Assembly: GCA_943913835.1 (NCBI GenBank)
Contig: CALTZU010000164.1
Location: 1-7,308 of the forward strand
Reading direction: 5' to 3'
Source of the DNA: an uncultured Rheinheimera sp.
GTDB taxonomy: Bacteria > Pseudomonadota > Gammaproteobacteria > Enterobacterales > Alteromonadaceae
Length of the DNA stretch: 7,308 bases
Part shown: positions 1 to 6,159 of the stretch, piece after piece
How the letters are laid out: each line of letters opens with the position of its first letter
Numbering within the stretch: position 1 is the stretch's first letter
Notes under the pieces: generated by a model
The model's database searches: none
The model's input: the letters and a program-made list of their open reading frames with translations, nothing else
What the model was told of the DNA's origin: nothing
Translations under genes and position numbers: made by a program

Positions 1-3000
1 CACTGCTTTTTCCTGCAGTTGTTTTTGCAACAGACTAATGGCATAAGACAGTTGTGCATCCTGACCTGTGAAACTGGCATAAGGCAGATTATCAACCAGA
101 ATATCCGGGCTCACTCCACGGCCTTCAATGATCCAGCGGCCGTCTTTGTCAAACTGTGCTGTTTCAGCGACACGGGCAACCCCCATATCCGCCAGTAAAT
201 TACGGCCAGATAACCAGACACCAGCACCAGCAGTTTGTTGTCCTATCACAGGACCTAAGCCCAGACTTTTCACACCTGCGGCAAAAGTTTCTCCATCTGA
301 ATAAGTCAGAGCATCAGTCAACACCACCAACTGGCCGCGGAATGTTTGCTGCATATTGCCGTAGGCTTTGCCCTGTGTTGGTTGCCAGAAAGCCCAGACC
401 CGACGTAGCAGTTTTTCAATCACCCAACTATCAATATTGCCTCCCCTGTTGCGGCGCACGTCGATAATCAAGCCCGGCTTGTCAACATTGGCATAAAACT
501 CACGGGCAAAGTTACTTATATCATTTGGCCCCATAGCGTAAAGATGCAAATAACCCAGTTGCTGCTTACCTTGTTGTTCGACCTGATGCTTTTTCAGTTG
601 CACCCAATGCTGATAGCGCAGCATTTGCTCTTGTTGCGGGCTAATAGGCAGCACCACCTTTTTCATGGACTTGCCATCACGTTCAAATTGCAGCAGTACC
701 TGCTGGCCTTGCTGTTGCTGTAACTCTTGCTGTAAGTCCAGTACTGAACTGACAGCTTTGCCATTTACAGCTACTAAGCTATCGCCACTTTTAAGCTCAA
801 CACCAGCGCTATTCAGTGGACTGGCAAGAGCAGGTAAATCCGGATCCGTCTGATAAATAGTCTGCAGCACTAATTTGCCATTACGACTAACAAACTCAGC
901 GCCTAAACTAGCAGCTTTGCTACTTTCACTGGCCCTGGCATAGTCGCCTCCCCTTACTTGAGAGTGTAATACAGACAATTCGCCAATCAGCTGCGCCAAT
1001 AAATCGTCCAGTTCATATCTATCTGTCACTCTGTTGAGCAAAGGCAGATAGCGTTTTTTGGTTGTGCCCCAATCCACGCCCCGCATCGCCGGGTCAAATA
1101 AAAATTCCCGGTGCATCAACCAGGCGTCATGGAACATTTGTTGCCACTCAGCTTTGGGATTAAGCATCAGGCTGATCTTCTCAATAGCCCAGGGTTCTGA
1201 ACCTTCGCCTTCAGGTGCTTTGGCTGTCGCTGAACCTAAGAAAAACCTGTACTGTCCAGGTGCAGTTTCATACTGCAAAAACAATGACTTGCCATCCGCA
1301 CTACTCTGGATATTTCGAACCTTGCCAGCAAAGCTCAAAAGTTTTGTATTGTCAGGCTCAATTTTTAAAGCGCGTACCGAGCCTGCATCACCGCTATATT
1401 CAAACTCCTGTAAATACAGATAGTCCGCTCCAGCCTGCACTTTTTGATAGTTACCCGCAGCCACAGGTGCCTGCCATAACTGGCCGGGTAAGTCCTTTAG
1501 AGCCAGTGTTTTGCCTTCAGCCTGCAATGCTTCAGTCAATTCAGTTTCTGGCGCAAAAGGAAACTGAGCGCTATCGCTTAGAGCATAAGCAAACACCTGG
1601 GATCTTTTATCAAAAGCAGGCCCCATATTCCGATCGCCCCAGGGACCACTTGGCGTCGCTTTTAACTCACGCTCAGATAAAAAATATAACCAATCACCAT
1701 CAGGGTGAAATGCCGGACTAAAGGAGTTGTACTTAGCTGTTGTCAAAAGCTTCGCCTGTCGCTCTTTGACTGAATACAAGCCAATCTGCTGGCGGCCTGT
1801 CCCATCCTTTTCAGTGGTGAAAGCCAGCAGACTGCTGCTGTTATTCCAGACCAAGTCACCGTAGGGACTTAAACCTGACCCACTTTTGAACACCAATTGA
1901 TTAGTGCCGGTGTTGGTATCCAATAACCATAACTGGCCTTGTTTATCATCATGCGCCAGATAACGACCATCAGGCGATACAGTTAAATTCCAGCGAAAAC
2001 CGCGGCCGTCTTTGGTGAGTTGTTTACCTTTATCTGAACCATCAGCGGCGTATTGCCAGATTTCAGGCTCACCGGATTGATCGGAGATTAAGTACACCCA
2101 TTTGCCATCCTGACTGACGACCGCGCTGCGGGCTCTGGCCGTTTCAGGCACAGCCAGTTCGACAATACGTTGAGGTGCACGGGACAACACCTGCACTTTG
2201 CTGCGTAGCGTCAAGGCCAGCTTTTCTTTCGAAAATCCAACAGAACCGGAGGTTAAGTACTTCAAAGGATCCGCGAGCAGGCGCTGGCGCTGCTGCGGAG
2301 AATCGGTAACTAAAGCCGGCGCCTGAATCAGACTTTGTCCTGAACTTAAATCCAGTACTTTCATATCAGCACCTGACTGATAAATAACTTTGCCCTGATC
2401 AAGCCTGGCCGAACGCACTGCAAAATCCTGTTCAGTAGTCAGTTGCTTAACGGCTCCGGACCCCGGGTTATAAGACCATAAATTCGCATTTCCGCCTGCA
2501 TCACTAACCAGGATCAACTGACCTTGCCATAACATCGGATTACGCAACGATCCCTGATGCTCTGTCAGTAAAGGCTCAGCCTCAAGCTGTGAACCCAGCT
2601 TCCAGCGCCAGAGCTGTCCTTTGGCGCCGCCCTGATACTGACGGGCATTGTCACCCGTTAACTGTAAACCATAACGAATGAAATAAAGGTAACCATTTTG
2701 CTCATCCAACACGGCCTCCACTACGTCCTGCAGAGGTAAAGTCTCAGTATGCTGAGTGTCCATATCCAGTAGTTTTAGTACCCAGGTATTCACCGGACCT
2801 GTCATAGCATCAGTGCTGTACAGCAACTTACCGTCCAGACTCCAGCCTTGTAATTTCACTTTGCCATTTAGTGCGGTTAAACGTTTTGGCGCCCCCCCGG
2901 TTAAAGCCAAATAATAGATATCCGGGGTATCGTCATAAGCGGCCACATAAACAACAGCTTTGCCATCAGGCGTAAACAAAGCCTGAGATTCTTCCGCGGG

Positions 3001-3174
3001 GTGAGTAGTGAGTCGTTTGGCTTGCGTAGCATTAAAGGTACTTAGCCATAAATCTCCCTCTGCGGTAAACACTATTTGATTTTGTTGTATCGAAGGTGAA
3101 CGGTAGTAGGCTGCATCAGCGTAACTGCTGGCAAAAAGAGCTGCAGTAAGGCAAGCGACTAAAGTGAGTTTCAT
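1..3174 (-). CDS. Tricorn-type S41 peptidase, secreted (3' end cut by window edge)
   Basis: Reading the minus strand from the ATG at 3174 gives 1058 codons without a stop, running off the left edge. Residues 1-21 look like a Sec signal peptide with an ADA cleavage site (residues 19-21), so the enzyme is probably periplasmic. The mature start (AYYRSPS, then IVFTAEGDLW) is typical of tricorn-like proteins. Residues about 25-650 are propeller repeats with PD40-type motifs (FTPDG 67-71, VSPDG 399-403, FHPDG 489-493). A PDZ domain lies at about 755-838 and the C-terminal catalytic domain follows. Catalytic candidates are His737 (VLHSQVRGGDY), Ser959 (TYSDGE) and Glu1017 (IIEGRGVSPD), with the RRNRGG oxyanion loop at 907-912. 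The Ser-to-Glu spacing of 58 equals that of archaeal tricorn (Ser965/Glu1023, from memory). The position before His737 is Leu, not the tetrad Ser. Tricorn is about 1070 residues, so only a short tail should be missing. The family degrades peptides; the substrate here is unknown. Confidence 0.95.
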   Translation of the reverse strand, partial: MKLTLVACLTAALFASSYADAAYYRSPSIQQNQIVFTAEGDLWLSTFNATQAKRLTTHPAEESQALFTPDGKAVVYVAAYDDTPDIYYLALTGGAPKRLTALNGKVKLQGWSLDGKLLYSTDAMTGPVNTWVLKLLDMDTQHTETLPLQDVVEAVLDEQNGYLYFIRYGLQLTGDNARQYQGGAKGQLWRWKLGSQLEAEPLLTEHQGSLRNPMLWQGQLILVSDAGGNANLWSYNPGSGAVKQLTTEQDFAVRSARLDQGKVIYQSGADMKVLDLSSGQSLIQAPALVTDSPQQRQRLLADPLKYLTSGSVGFSKEKLALTLRSKVQVLSRAPQRIVELAVPETARARSAVVSQDGKWVYLISDQSGEPEIWQYAADGSDKGKQLTKDGRGFRWNLTVSPDGRYLAHDDKQGQLWLLDTNTGTNQLVFKSGSGLSPYGDLVWNNSSSLLAFTTEKDGTGRQQIGLYSVKERQAKLLTTAKYNSFSPAFHPDGDWLYFLSERELKATPSGPWGDRNMGPAFDKRSQVFAYALSDSAQFPFAPETELTEALQAEGKTLALKDLPGQLWQAPVAAGNYQKVQAGADYLYLQEFEYSGDAGSVRALKIEPDNTKLLSFAGKVRNIQSSADGKSLFLQYETAPGQYRFFLGSATAKAPEGEGSEPWAIEKISLMLNPKAEWQQMFHDAWLMHREFLFDPAMRGVDWGTTKKRYLPLLNRVTDRYELDDLLAQLIGELSVLHSQVRGGDYARASESSKAASLGAEFVSRNGKLVLQTIYQTDPDLPALASPLNSAGVELKSGDSLVAVNGKAVSSVLDLQQELQQQQGQQVLLQFERDGKSMKKVVLPISPQQEQMLRYQHWVQLKKHQVEQQGKQQLGYLHLYAMGPNDISNFAREFYANVDKPGLIIDVRRNRGGNIDSWVIEKLLRRVWAFWQPTQGKAYGNMQQTFRGQLVVLTDALTYSDGETFAAGVKSLGLGPVIGQQTAGAGVWLSGRNLLADMGVARVAETAQFDKDGRWIIEGRGVSPDILVDNLPYASFTGQDAQLSYAISLLQKQLQEKAV

Positions 3175-3208
3175 GGTAGCCCCGGATGTTTTTTCTTTTA
3201 CTGTCGTT

Positions 3209-3237
3209 TTTATCTGTTTTTACATTAACAGCTTCAA
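3209..3237 (-). promoter_or_regulatory. Candidate sigma-70 promoter of the S41 peptidase gene
   Basis: On the minus strand a TTGAAG box (3232-3237) is followed after exactly 17 bases by GATAAA (3209-3214). Each box matches the sigma-70 consensus at four of six positions. The start codon lies 34 bases further on. The translation signal is weak: a GGGG run at 3180-3183 lies five bases before the ATG and is the only purine-rich stretch at the right distance. The promoter would make this gene independent of the threonine aldolase gene upstream, which fits the candidate terminator between them. This is a pattern match only. Confidence 0.4.
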
Positions 3238-3251
3238 CAAAGAAAAACAGA

Positions 3252-3284
3252 GGGTACCGCCTCAGAAATCAGGCGGTTAGTCCC
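3252..3284 (-). terminator. Candidate rho-independent terminator after ltaE
   Basis: A perfect seven-base stem, ACCGCCT (3256-3262) with AGGCGGT (3271-3277), encloses an eight-base loop. An outer GGG (3252-3254) can pair with CCC (3282-3284) across a small asymmetric bulge. Read on the minus strand, the hairpin begins three bases after the ltaE stop codon. It is followed by TCTG and five T (3243-3247 on the plus strand). The T tract is short and slightly displaced, so termination may be partial. No gene on the plus strand would use it. Confidence 0.5.
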
Positions 3285-3286
3285 AC

Positions 3287-4363
3287 TCAACCATTAAATT
3301 TTTGCACTGCACCAAGCGTGCGCTCGATATCTGAGGCGCTGATATCCAGATGGGTCACCCAGCGCACTCTTTTGTAATGCTGATCGGCTTTGTTGTAATT
3401 ACTGCTGGTTAATTTAATGCCCTGCTCAGAGAGATAAGCCAATAAAGGCTCTGCGACATCAAGAGCTATATCAGTAAATAAAATATTGGTATGAACGGAC
3501 GCAAGCTCCAGCTTGCCTTTTAGTAGCGGATGTTCAGTCGCTATATGCTGTAACCCTTCCGCCAGCTGCTGTGCATGCTGATGATCCTCTGTCAGACGCT
3601 CAACGTTGTGCTGCAGCGCATATAAACCCGCCGCGGCCAAGACTCCAGCCTGGCGCATGCCACCACCTAGCATTTTTCGAATTCGGCGCGCCTGCTGAAT
3701 AAAGGCCTGACTTCCCAGCAGTAAAGAGCCTACAGGTGCGCCTAAACCTTTGGATAAGCACAAAGATACAGAATCAAAACCAGCACAAAGTTGTCTGGCT
3801 TTTTGTATTGGATCAGTTCCATCTGCAGAAGCCAAAACCACGGCAGCATTCATCAGTCGGGCGCCATCTATATGACAGCTTAGCCCCAATTCTTTGGCCA
3901 AAGCCGCTACTGAGTTCATATAGTGCAGTGGCAGTACTTTACCGCCTGTGGTGTTTTCCATCACAATCAATTTAGTGCGGGCAAAATGTGGGTCATCAGG
4001 TTTTACTGCAGCGCGAATATGCTCAAGCGCTAAAGTACCGTCTGGCTGAAGCTCTATTGGCTGAGGCTGTATAGAGCCCAGCACCGCCATACCGCCGCCT
4101 TCCCAGCGGTAGGTGTGCCATTGCTGACCCACTATGGCTTCATCGCCACGCTGGCAATGAGCCATCAGCGCTATTAAGTTGGTTTGGGTGCCGCTTGGCG
4201 CAAACAATGCGGCCTCAAAGCCGAGAAGTTCTGCGGCATAGCGCTGCAATTCGTTGACTGTCGGGTCGTCCTGAAAAACGTCGTCTCCCAAAGGGGCTGC
4301 CAGCATAGCAGCTTTCATTGCGGCGCTGGGTTGGGTAACGGTATCACTGCGAAAATCGGCCAT
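3287..4363 (-). CDS. ltaE: Low-specificity L-threonine aldolase
   Basis: This 358-residue PLP enzyme of the beta-eliminating lyase fold cleaves L-threonine and L-allo-threonine to glycine and acetaldehyde in the cytoplasm. The N-terminus has the family signature DFRSDTVTQP (3-12), followed by GDDVFQDDPTVNELQ. The PLP lysine is Lys205 in SLCLSKGLGAPVGS. His83 and His126, together with Asp166 and Arg169 in HIDGARL, fall where E. coli LtaE has its key residues (from memory His83, His126, Arg169, Lys197). An Arg near 332-334, before WVTHLD, probably binds the substrate carboxylate. The protein is somewhat longer than E. coli LtaE (333 residues) and looks intact. The start is supported by an AGGAA ribosome site at 4371-4375, seven bases from the ATG. 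The gene lies 108 bases downstream of argO on the same strand and may be co-transcribed with it. Stereospecificity (low-specificity versus L-allo) cannot be settled by reading. Confidence 0.95.
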   Translation of the reverse strand: MADFRSDTVTQPSAAMKAAMLAAPLGDDVFQDDPTVNELQRYAAELLGFEAALFAPSGTQTNLIALMAHCQRGDEAIVGQQWHTYRWEGGGMAVLGSIQPQPIELQPDGTLALEHIRAAVKPDDPHFARTKLIVMENTTGGKVLPLHYMNSVAALAKELGLSCHIDGARLMNAAVVLASADGTDPIQKARQLCAGFDSVSLCLSKGLGAPVGSLLLGSQAFIQQARRIRKMLGGGMRQAGVLAAAGLYALQHNVERLTEDHQHAQQLAEGLQHIATEHPLLKGKLELASVHTNILFTDIALDVAEPLLAYLSEQGIKLTSSNYNKADQHYKRVRWVTHLDISASDIERTLGAVQKFNG

Positions 4364-4471
4364 CTGTGCTTTCCTGATATCTGTGCTCTGCTATGAAGAA
4401 GGTGATATCAGACCTTATCGACAGCCGCAGCGCAAGAGCGGCCCAACAGCTTTTATCAGCTGCATGTCGCT
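4364..4471 (-). other. Gap between argO and ltaE with two weak hairpins and a repeated GATATC
   Basis: This 108-base gap has no gene. It contains two short dyads: CAGCT/AGCTG (4447-4451 with 4458-4462, loop of six) and GCCGC/GCGGC (4424-4428 with 4438-4442, loop of nine). Neither is followed by a T run on the minus strand, so they are not convincing terminators. The palindrome GATATC occurs at 4376-4381 and again at 4404-4409, starts 28 bases apart, just upstream of the ltaE ribosome site. I see no good sigma-70 promoter here, which leaves read-through from argO possible. Confidence 0.3.
4371..4375 (-). promoter_or_regulatory. Ribosome binding site of ltaE
   Basis: On the minus strand AGGAA lies seven bases before the ATG at 4361-4363. 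It fixes the start that gives the canonical MADFRSDTVTQP N-terminus. Confidence 0.7.
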
Positions 4472-5068
4472 TTACACCGCCAGCTTAATTGCTATACCCG
4501 TCAACAGCAAGGCCACCAAAGAGTCAAACAACCGCCAACGCAAAGGCGAGCTAAGCCAGACTTTCAATTGGGGTGCCAGACCAGTTAGGGTACTGAACCA
4601 ACACAAAGACGCCAGGCATGCGCCCAGTGTAAACCAGAAAGGCTCTGGCTGCGCTGAGCCCACACTACCAATCAGCACTACAGTATCCAGATACACATGA
4701 GGATTTAACAAAGTAATAGCCAAAGCTGTCAATGCAGTTTTTTGCCAGCTACGTACCTGCGTTGTGTTGTTTGCCAGCAAAGCCCCCAGCCCCTTCCAGG
4801 CTCGTTGTGCTGCGCCAAAAGCCAGCCATAACAGCATGGCAATACCAGCCCAGGTCAGGACTGGCACCAGTGGCGGCAACCACTGCTGTATTAGATGCAC
4901 ACTGTATACGCCTGTCACAATTAAAGTCGTGTCACACAAAATACAGACTGCAGCAATCACCAGCCTGTTGGCACCCGCCATACTTTGGCTTAGCACCCAG
5001 ATATTTTGAGCGCCTATGGCCACTATTAAACTTAAGCCGACAGTGAAACCGGTAAAAAACGACAGCAT
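4472..5068 (-). CDS. argO: LysE/ArgO-family basic amino acid exporter
   Basis: This 198-residue inner-membrane protein is almost wholly hydrophobic, with about six membrane segments (roughly 4-24, 36-58, 66-88, 110-132, 142-165, 178-197). It carries LysE-superfamily hallmarks: IGAQN (18-22), CDTTLI with Asp46, TWAGIAMLLWLAFGA (72-86) and LNPHVYLDT (121-129) with Asp128. Asp46 and Asp128 appear to correspond to the aspartate pair described as essential in E. coli ArgO (recalled). The family expels arginine, lysine or their toxic analogues using the membrane gradient. It is slightly shorter than E. coli ArgO (about 211) but has both ends of the domain and looks functional. GGAGC at 5076-5080, seven bases before the ATG, supports the start. 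The adjacent divergent argP strongly supports ArgO over other LysE-superfamily members such as RhtB. The exact substrate (Arg, Lys or another) is inferred. Confidence 0.9.
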   Translation of the reverse strand: MLSFFTGFTVGLSLIVAIGAQNIWVLSQSMAGANRLVIAAVCILCDTTLIVTGVYSVHLIQQWLPPLVPVLTWAGIAMLLWLAFGAAQRAWKGLGALLANNTTQVRSWQKTALTALAITLLNPHVYLDTVVLIGSVGSAQPEPFWFTLGACLASLCWFSTLTGLAPQLKVWLSSPLRWRLFDSLVALLLTGIAIKLAV

Positions 5069-5075
5069 GCAATTC

Positions 5076-5080
5076 GCTCC
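5076..5080 (-). promoter_or_regulatory. Ribosome binding site of argO
   Basis: GGAGC on the minus strand sits seven bases before the ATG at 5066-5068 and is the strongest Shine-Dalgarno match in the divergent region. Confidence 0.7.
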
Positions 5081-5100
5081 AAAAGAAAGAATGGTGCAAG

Positions 5101-5129
5101 TTTAACGAACTGGTTTATGATGAATCCAA
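5101..5129 (-). promoter_or_regulatory. Candidate weak argO promoter
   Basis: On the minus strand TTGGAT (5124-5129) and GTTAAA (5101-5106) are separated by 17 bases. Each matches the consensus at only three of six positions. A poor core promoter would suit a gene that needs ArgP for activation, but the match is weak enough to be chance. Confidence 0.25.
5116..5121 (+). promoter_or_regulatory. Candidate -10 box of argP
   Basis: TATGAT matches the sigma-70 -10 consensus at five of six positions and lies 40 bases before the argP start codon. There is no good -35 box at 16-18 bases upstream (GTGCAA at 5094-5099 is the nearest). The box overlaps the spacer of the putative argO promoter, so the two promoters would be face to face. 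Confidence 0.35.
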
Positions 5130-5161
5130 CAAATAAATTTTATGCTTCATGAGAAAAACTG

Positions 5162-6043
5162 ATGATCGATTACCGCTTATTACAGGCACTCTCTGCTGTC
5201 GTTGAGCAAGGTGGCTTTGAAAAAGCTGCTTTGGTATTGCATTTAACTCAATCAGCCATTAGCCGTCGTATTAAGCAGCTGGAATCTGTGCTGGGTCAGC
5301 CGGTGTTATTGCGCACTAGCCCACCAGCACCAACTGTCGCAGGGCAACGTTTGTTAAACCACTTACAGCAAGTACGACAAATGGAAGCGGCTCTTGGATT
5401 AACTGATGATCCACAAGATTTTGTGGTACGTCTGGCCACCAATGCTGATTCCTTAGCCACCTGGTTACCAGAAGCTTTGGTGTTGCCAGAGCTGCAGGCT
5501 GTGCGTTTTGATTTGGTAGTAGAAGATCAGTCCGTTGGCTTAAAGCGGATGAAACAAGGTGATGTGATGGCGTGCATTTGCGCTAGTCCTCAGCCAGTCA
5601 ATGGCGGCGCTTTGATGGCATTGGGTGCGCTGCGATACCGTGCTGTGGCGAGTCCGGCTTTTATTCAGCGCTATCAGTTACATCAGCAGTTTGAACAACG
5701 AATAGCTGCTGCACCTTGTCTGGTGTTTAATCAGGACGATCAGCTGCAACATCAATACTTGCAGCATGTCGCACAAACCGTTCCTCAACGTTTTCATTTC
5801 TGCCCTTCGTCTGAAGGCTTTTTAAAAGCCGCCTTAGCTGGATTGGGGTTTGGTTTATTGCCTGAACTACAAATGCAGTCGCAATTGGAAAGTGGAGAGT
5901 TGGTGGATTTAAGCCCGGGTTATGCTCTTGATACCCAGTTGTATTGGCACTATTGGCAAAGCGAAAGCCCGTTGATGTATCAATTGCGGCAGAATGTATT
6001 GCAGGTAGCAAAACGGTTTTTATATCAGATAGTTGGAAAGTAA
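5162..6043 (+). CDS. argP: LysR-family regulator ArgP (IciA)
   Basis: This 293-residue regulator, close to the 297 of E. coli ArgP, activates the arginine exporter gene in response to arginine and lysine. The N-terminal winged helix-turn-helix covers about residues 3-62, with recognition helix QSAISRRIKQLES (30-42). It is followed by the ArgP-typical LLRTSPPAPTVAGQRLL (49-65). The effector domain begins near residue 88, and NADSLATWLPEA (94-105) matches the ArgP subgroup closely. The C-terminal LESGELVDLSPG and LYWHYW are also ArgP-like. The ATG at 5162 gives the expected N-terminus MIDYRLLQAL. A nearer-looking upstream ATG at 5149 is out of frame. The gene faces away from argO across 93 bases, like lysG-lysE in Corynebacterium, which supports direct control. 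No truncation or frameshift is seen. Confidence 0.95.
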   Translation: MIDYRLLQALSAVVEQGGFEKAALVLHLTQSAISRRIKQLESVLGQPVLLRTSPPAPTVAGQRLLNHLQQVRQMEAALGLTDDPQDFVVRLATNADSLATWLPEALVLPELQAVRFDLVVEDQSVGLKRMKQGDVMACICASPQPVNGGALMALGALRYRAVASPAFIQRYQLHQQFEQRIAAAPCLVFNQDDQLQHQYLQHVAQTVPQRFHFCPSSEGFLKAALAGLGFGLLPELQMQSQLESGELVDLSPGYALDTQLYWHYWQSESPLMYQLRQNVLQVAKRFLYQIVGK

Positions 6044-6159
6044 TTCAGCTTAGGTTGTAGGGCAGGGTTTATCCCTGCCCGTCTCATGTACAAATCTTTC
6101 GAACAGCAAGCAGCGCGGTCAACAACGCTGCAGCTTCAAGAACGAAAGGTAAAAGAGAT
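6044..6159. other. Convergent intergenic region
   Basis: These 116 bases separate the 3' ends of argP and the prolyl oligopeptidase gene. Besides the GTAG-headed palindrome, there is a second dyad, GCAGCG (6110-6115) with CGCTGC (6126-6131), with a ten-base loop. Neither dyad has a downstream T run on either strand. I see no small gene that I can support here. Confidence 0.4.
6057..6080 (+). repeat. REP-like palindrome with GTAG head, possible bidirectional terminator
   Basis: A perfect eight-base stem, GGGCAGGG (6060-6067) with CCCTGCCC (6073-6080), has the five-base loop TTTAT. It begins with the tetranucleotide GTAG at 6057-6060. A GTAG head in front of a GC-rich hairpin is the layout described for REP elements mobilised by RAYT (tyrosine, IS200-like) transposases. 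It sits 14 bases after the argP stop, between convergent genes, a usual location for such repeats. The hairpin could end transcription or protect the 3' end of the mRNA in both directions, although it lacks a T tract. Repeat status needs other genomic copies, which are not in this window. Confidence 0.55.

Larger units (their letters stand above)
5069..5161. promoter_or_regulatory. Divergent argO-argP control region with candidate ArgP operator
   Basis: This 93-base AT-rich gap must hold both promoters. A perfect palindrome, ATAAA-T-TTTAT, lies at 5133-5143. It is nested inside a wider inverted repeat, ATGAA (5120-5124) with TTCAT (5146-5150). LysR-family regulators typically bind such AT-rich interrupted dyads (T-N11-A type) between themselves and a divergent target. 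The position, upstream of the likely argO promoter and overlapping the argP leader, fits activation of argO and autoregulation of argP. The site assignment is inference. The argP start has only a weak ribosome site, GAGAAA at 5151-5156. Confidence 0.5.

Noticed and set aside
156..1721. Several plus-strand open frames of 60-170 codons (156-467, 665-853, 1058-1423, 1215-1721).
   Set aside because: They are antisense to the intact tricorn-like gene. Their translations are low-complexity or rich in His, Pro, Cys and Gln, and match no family I know.
3151..3153. Possible lipoprotein signal in the S41 peptidase (LVAC at residues 5-8, where Cys8 would be lipidated).
   Set aside because: The hydrophobic stretch before Cys8 is far too short for a lipoprotein signal, while a normal signal peptidase I site (ADA, 19-21) fits well.
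3186..3377. Plus-strand frame of 63 codons starting in a T-rich stretch, with a hydrophobic N-terminus.
   Set aside because: It spans the promoter of the S41 gene and runs antisense into ltaE. The hydrophobic start comes from the T-rich promoter DNA, and there is no ribosome site.
4424..4462. Hairpins after argO as a rho-independent terminator.
   Set aside because: The stems are only five base pairs and no T tract follows on the minus strand.
3736..5046. Plus-strand frames opposite ltaE and argO (3736-3975, 4184-4396, 4383-4700, 4732-5046, 4764-5009).
   Set aside because: All are shadows of confidently identified minus-strand genes, with no recognisable domain.
5727..6011. Minus-strand frame of 94 codons inside argP.
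   Set aside because: It is antisense to the conserved effector domain of ArgP and has no supporting motif.
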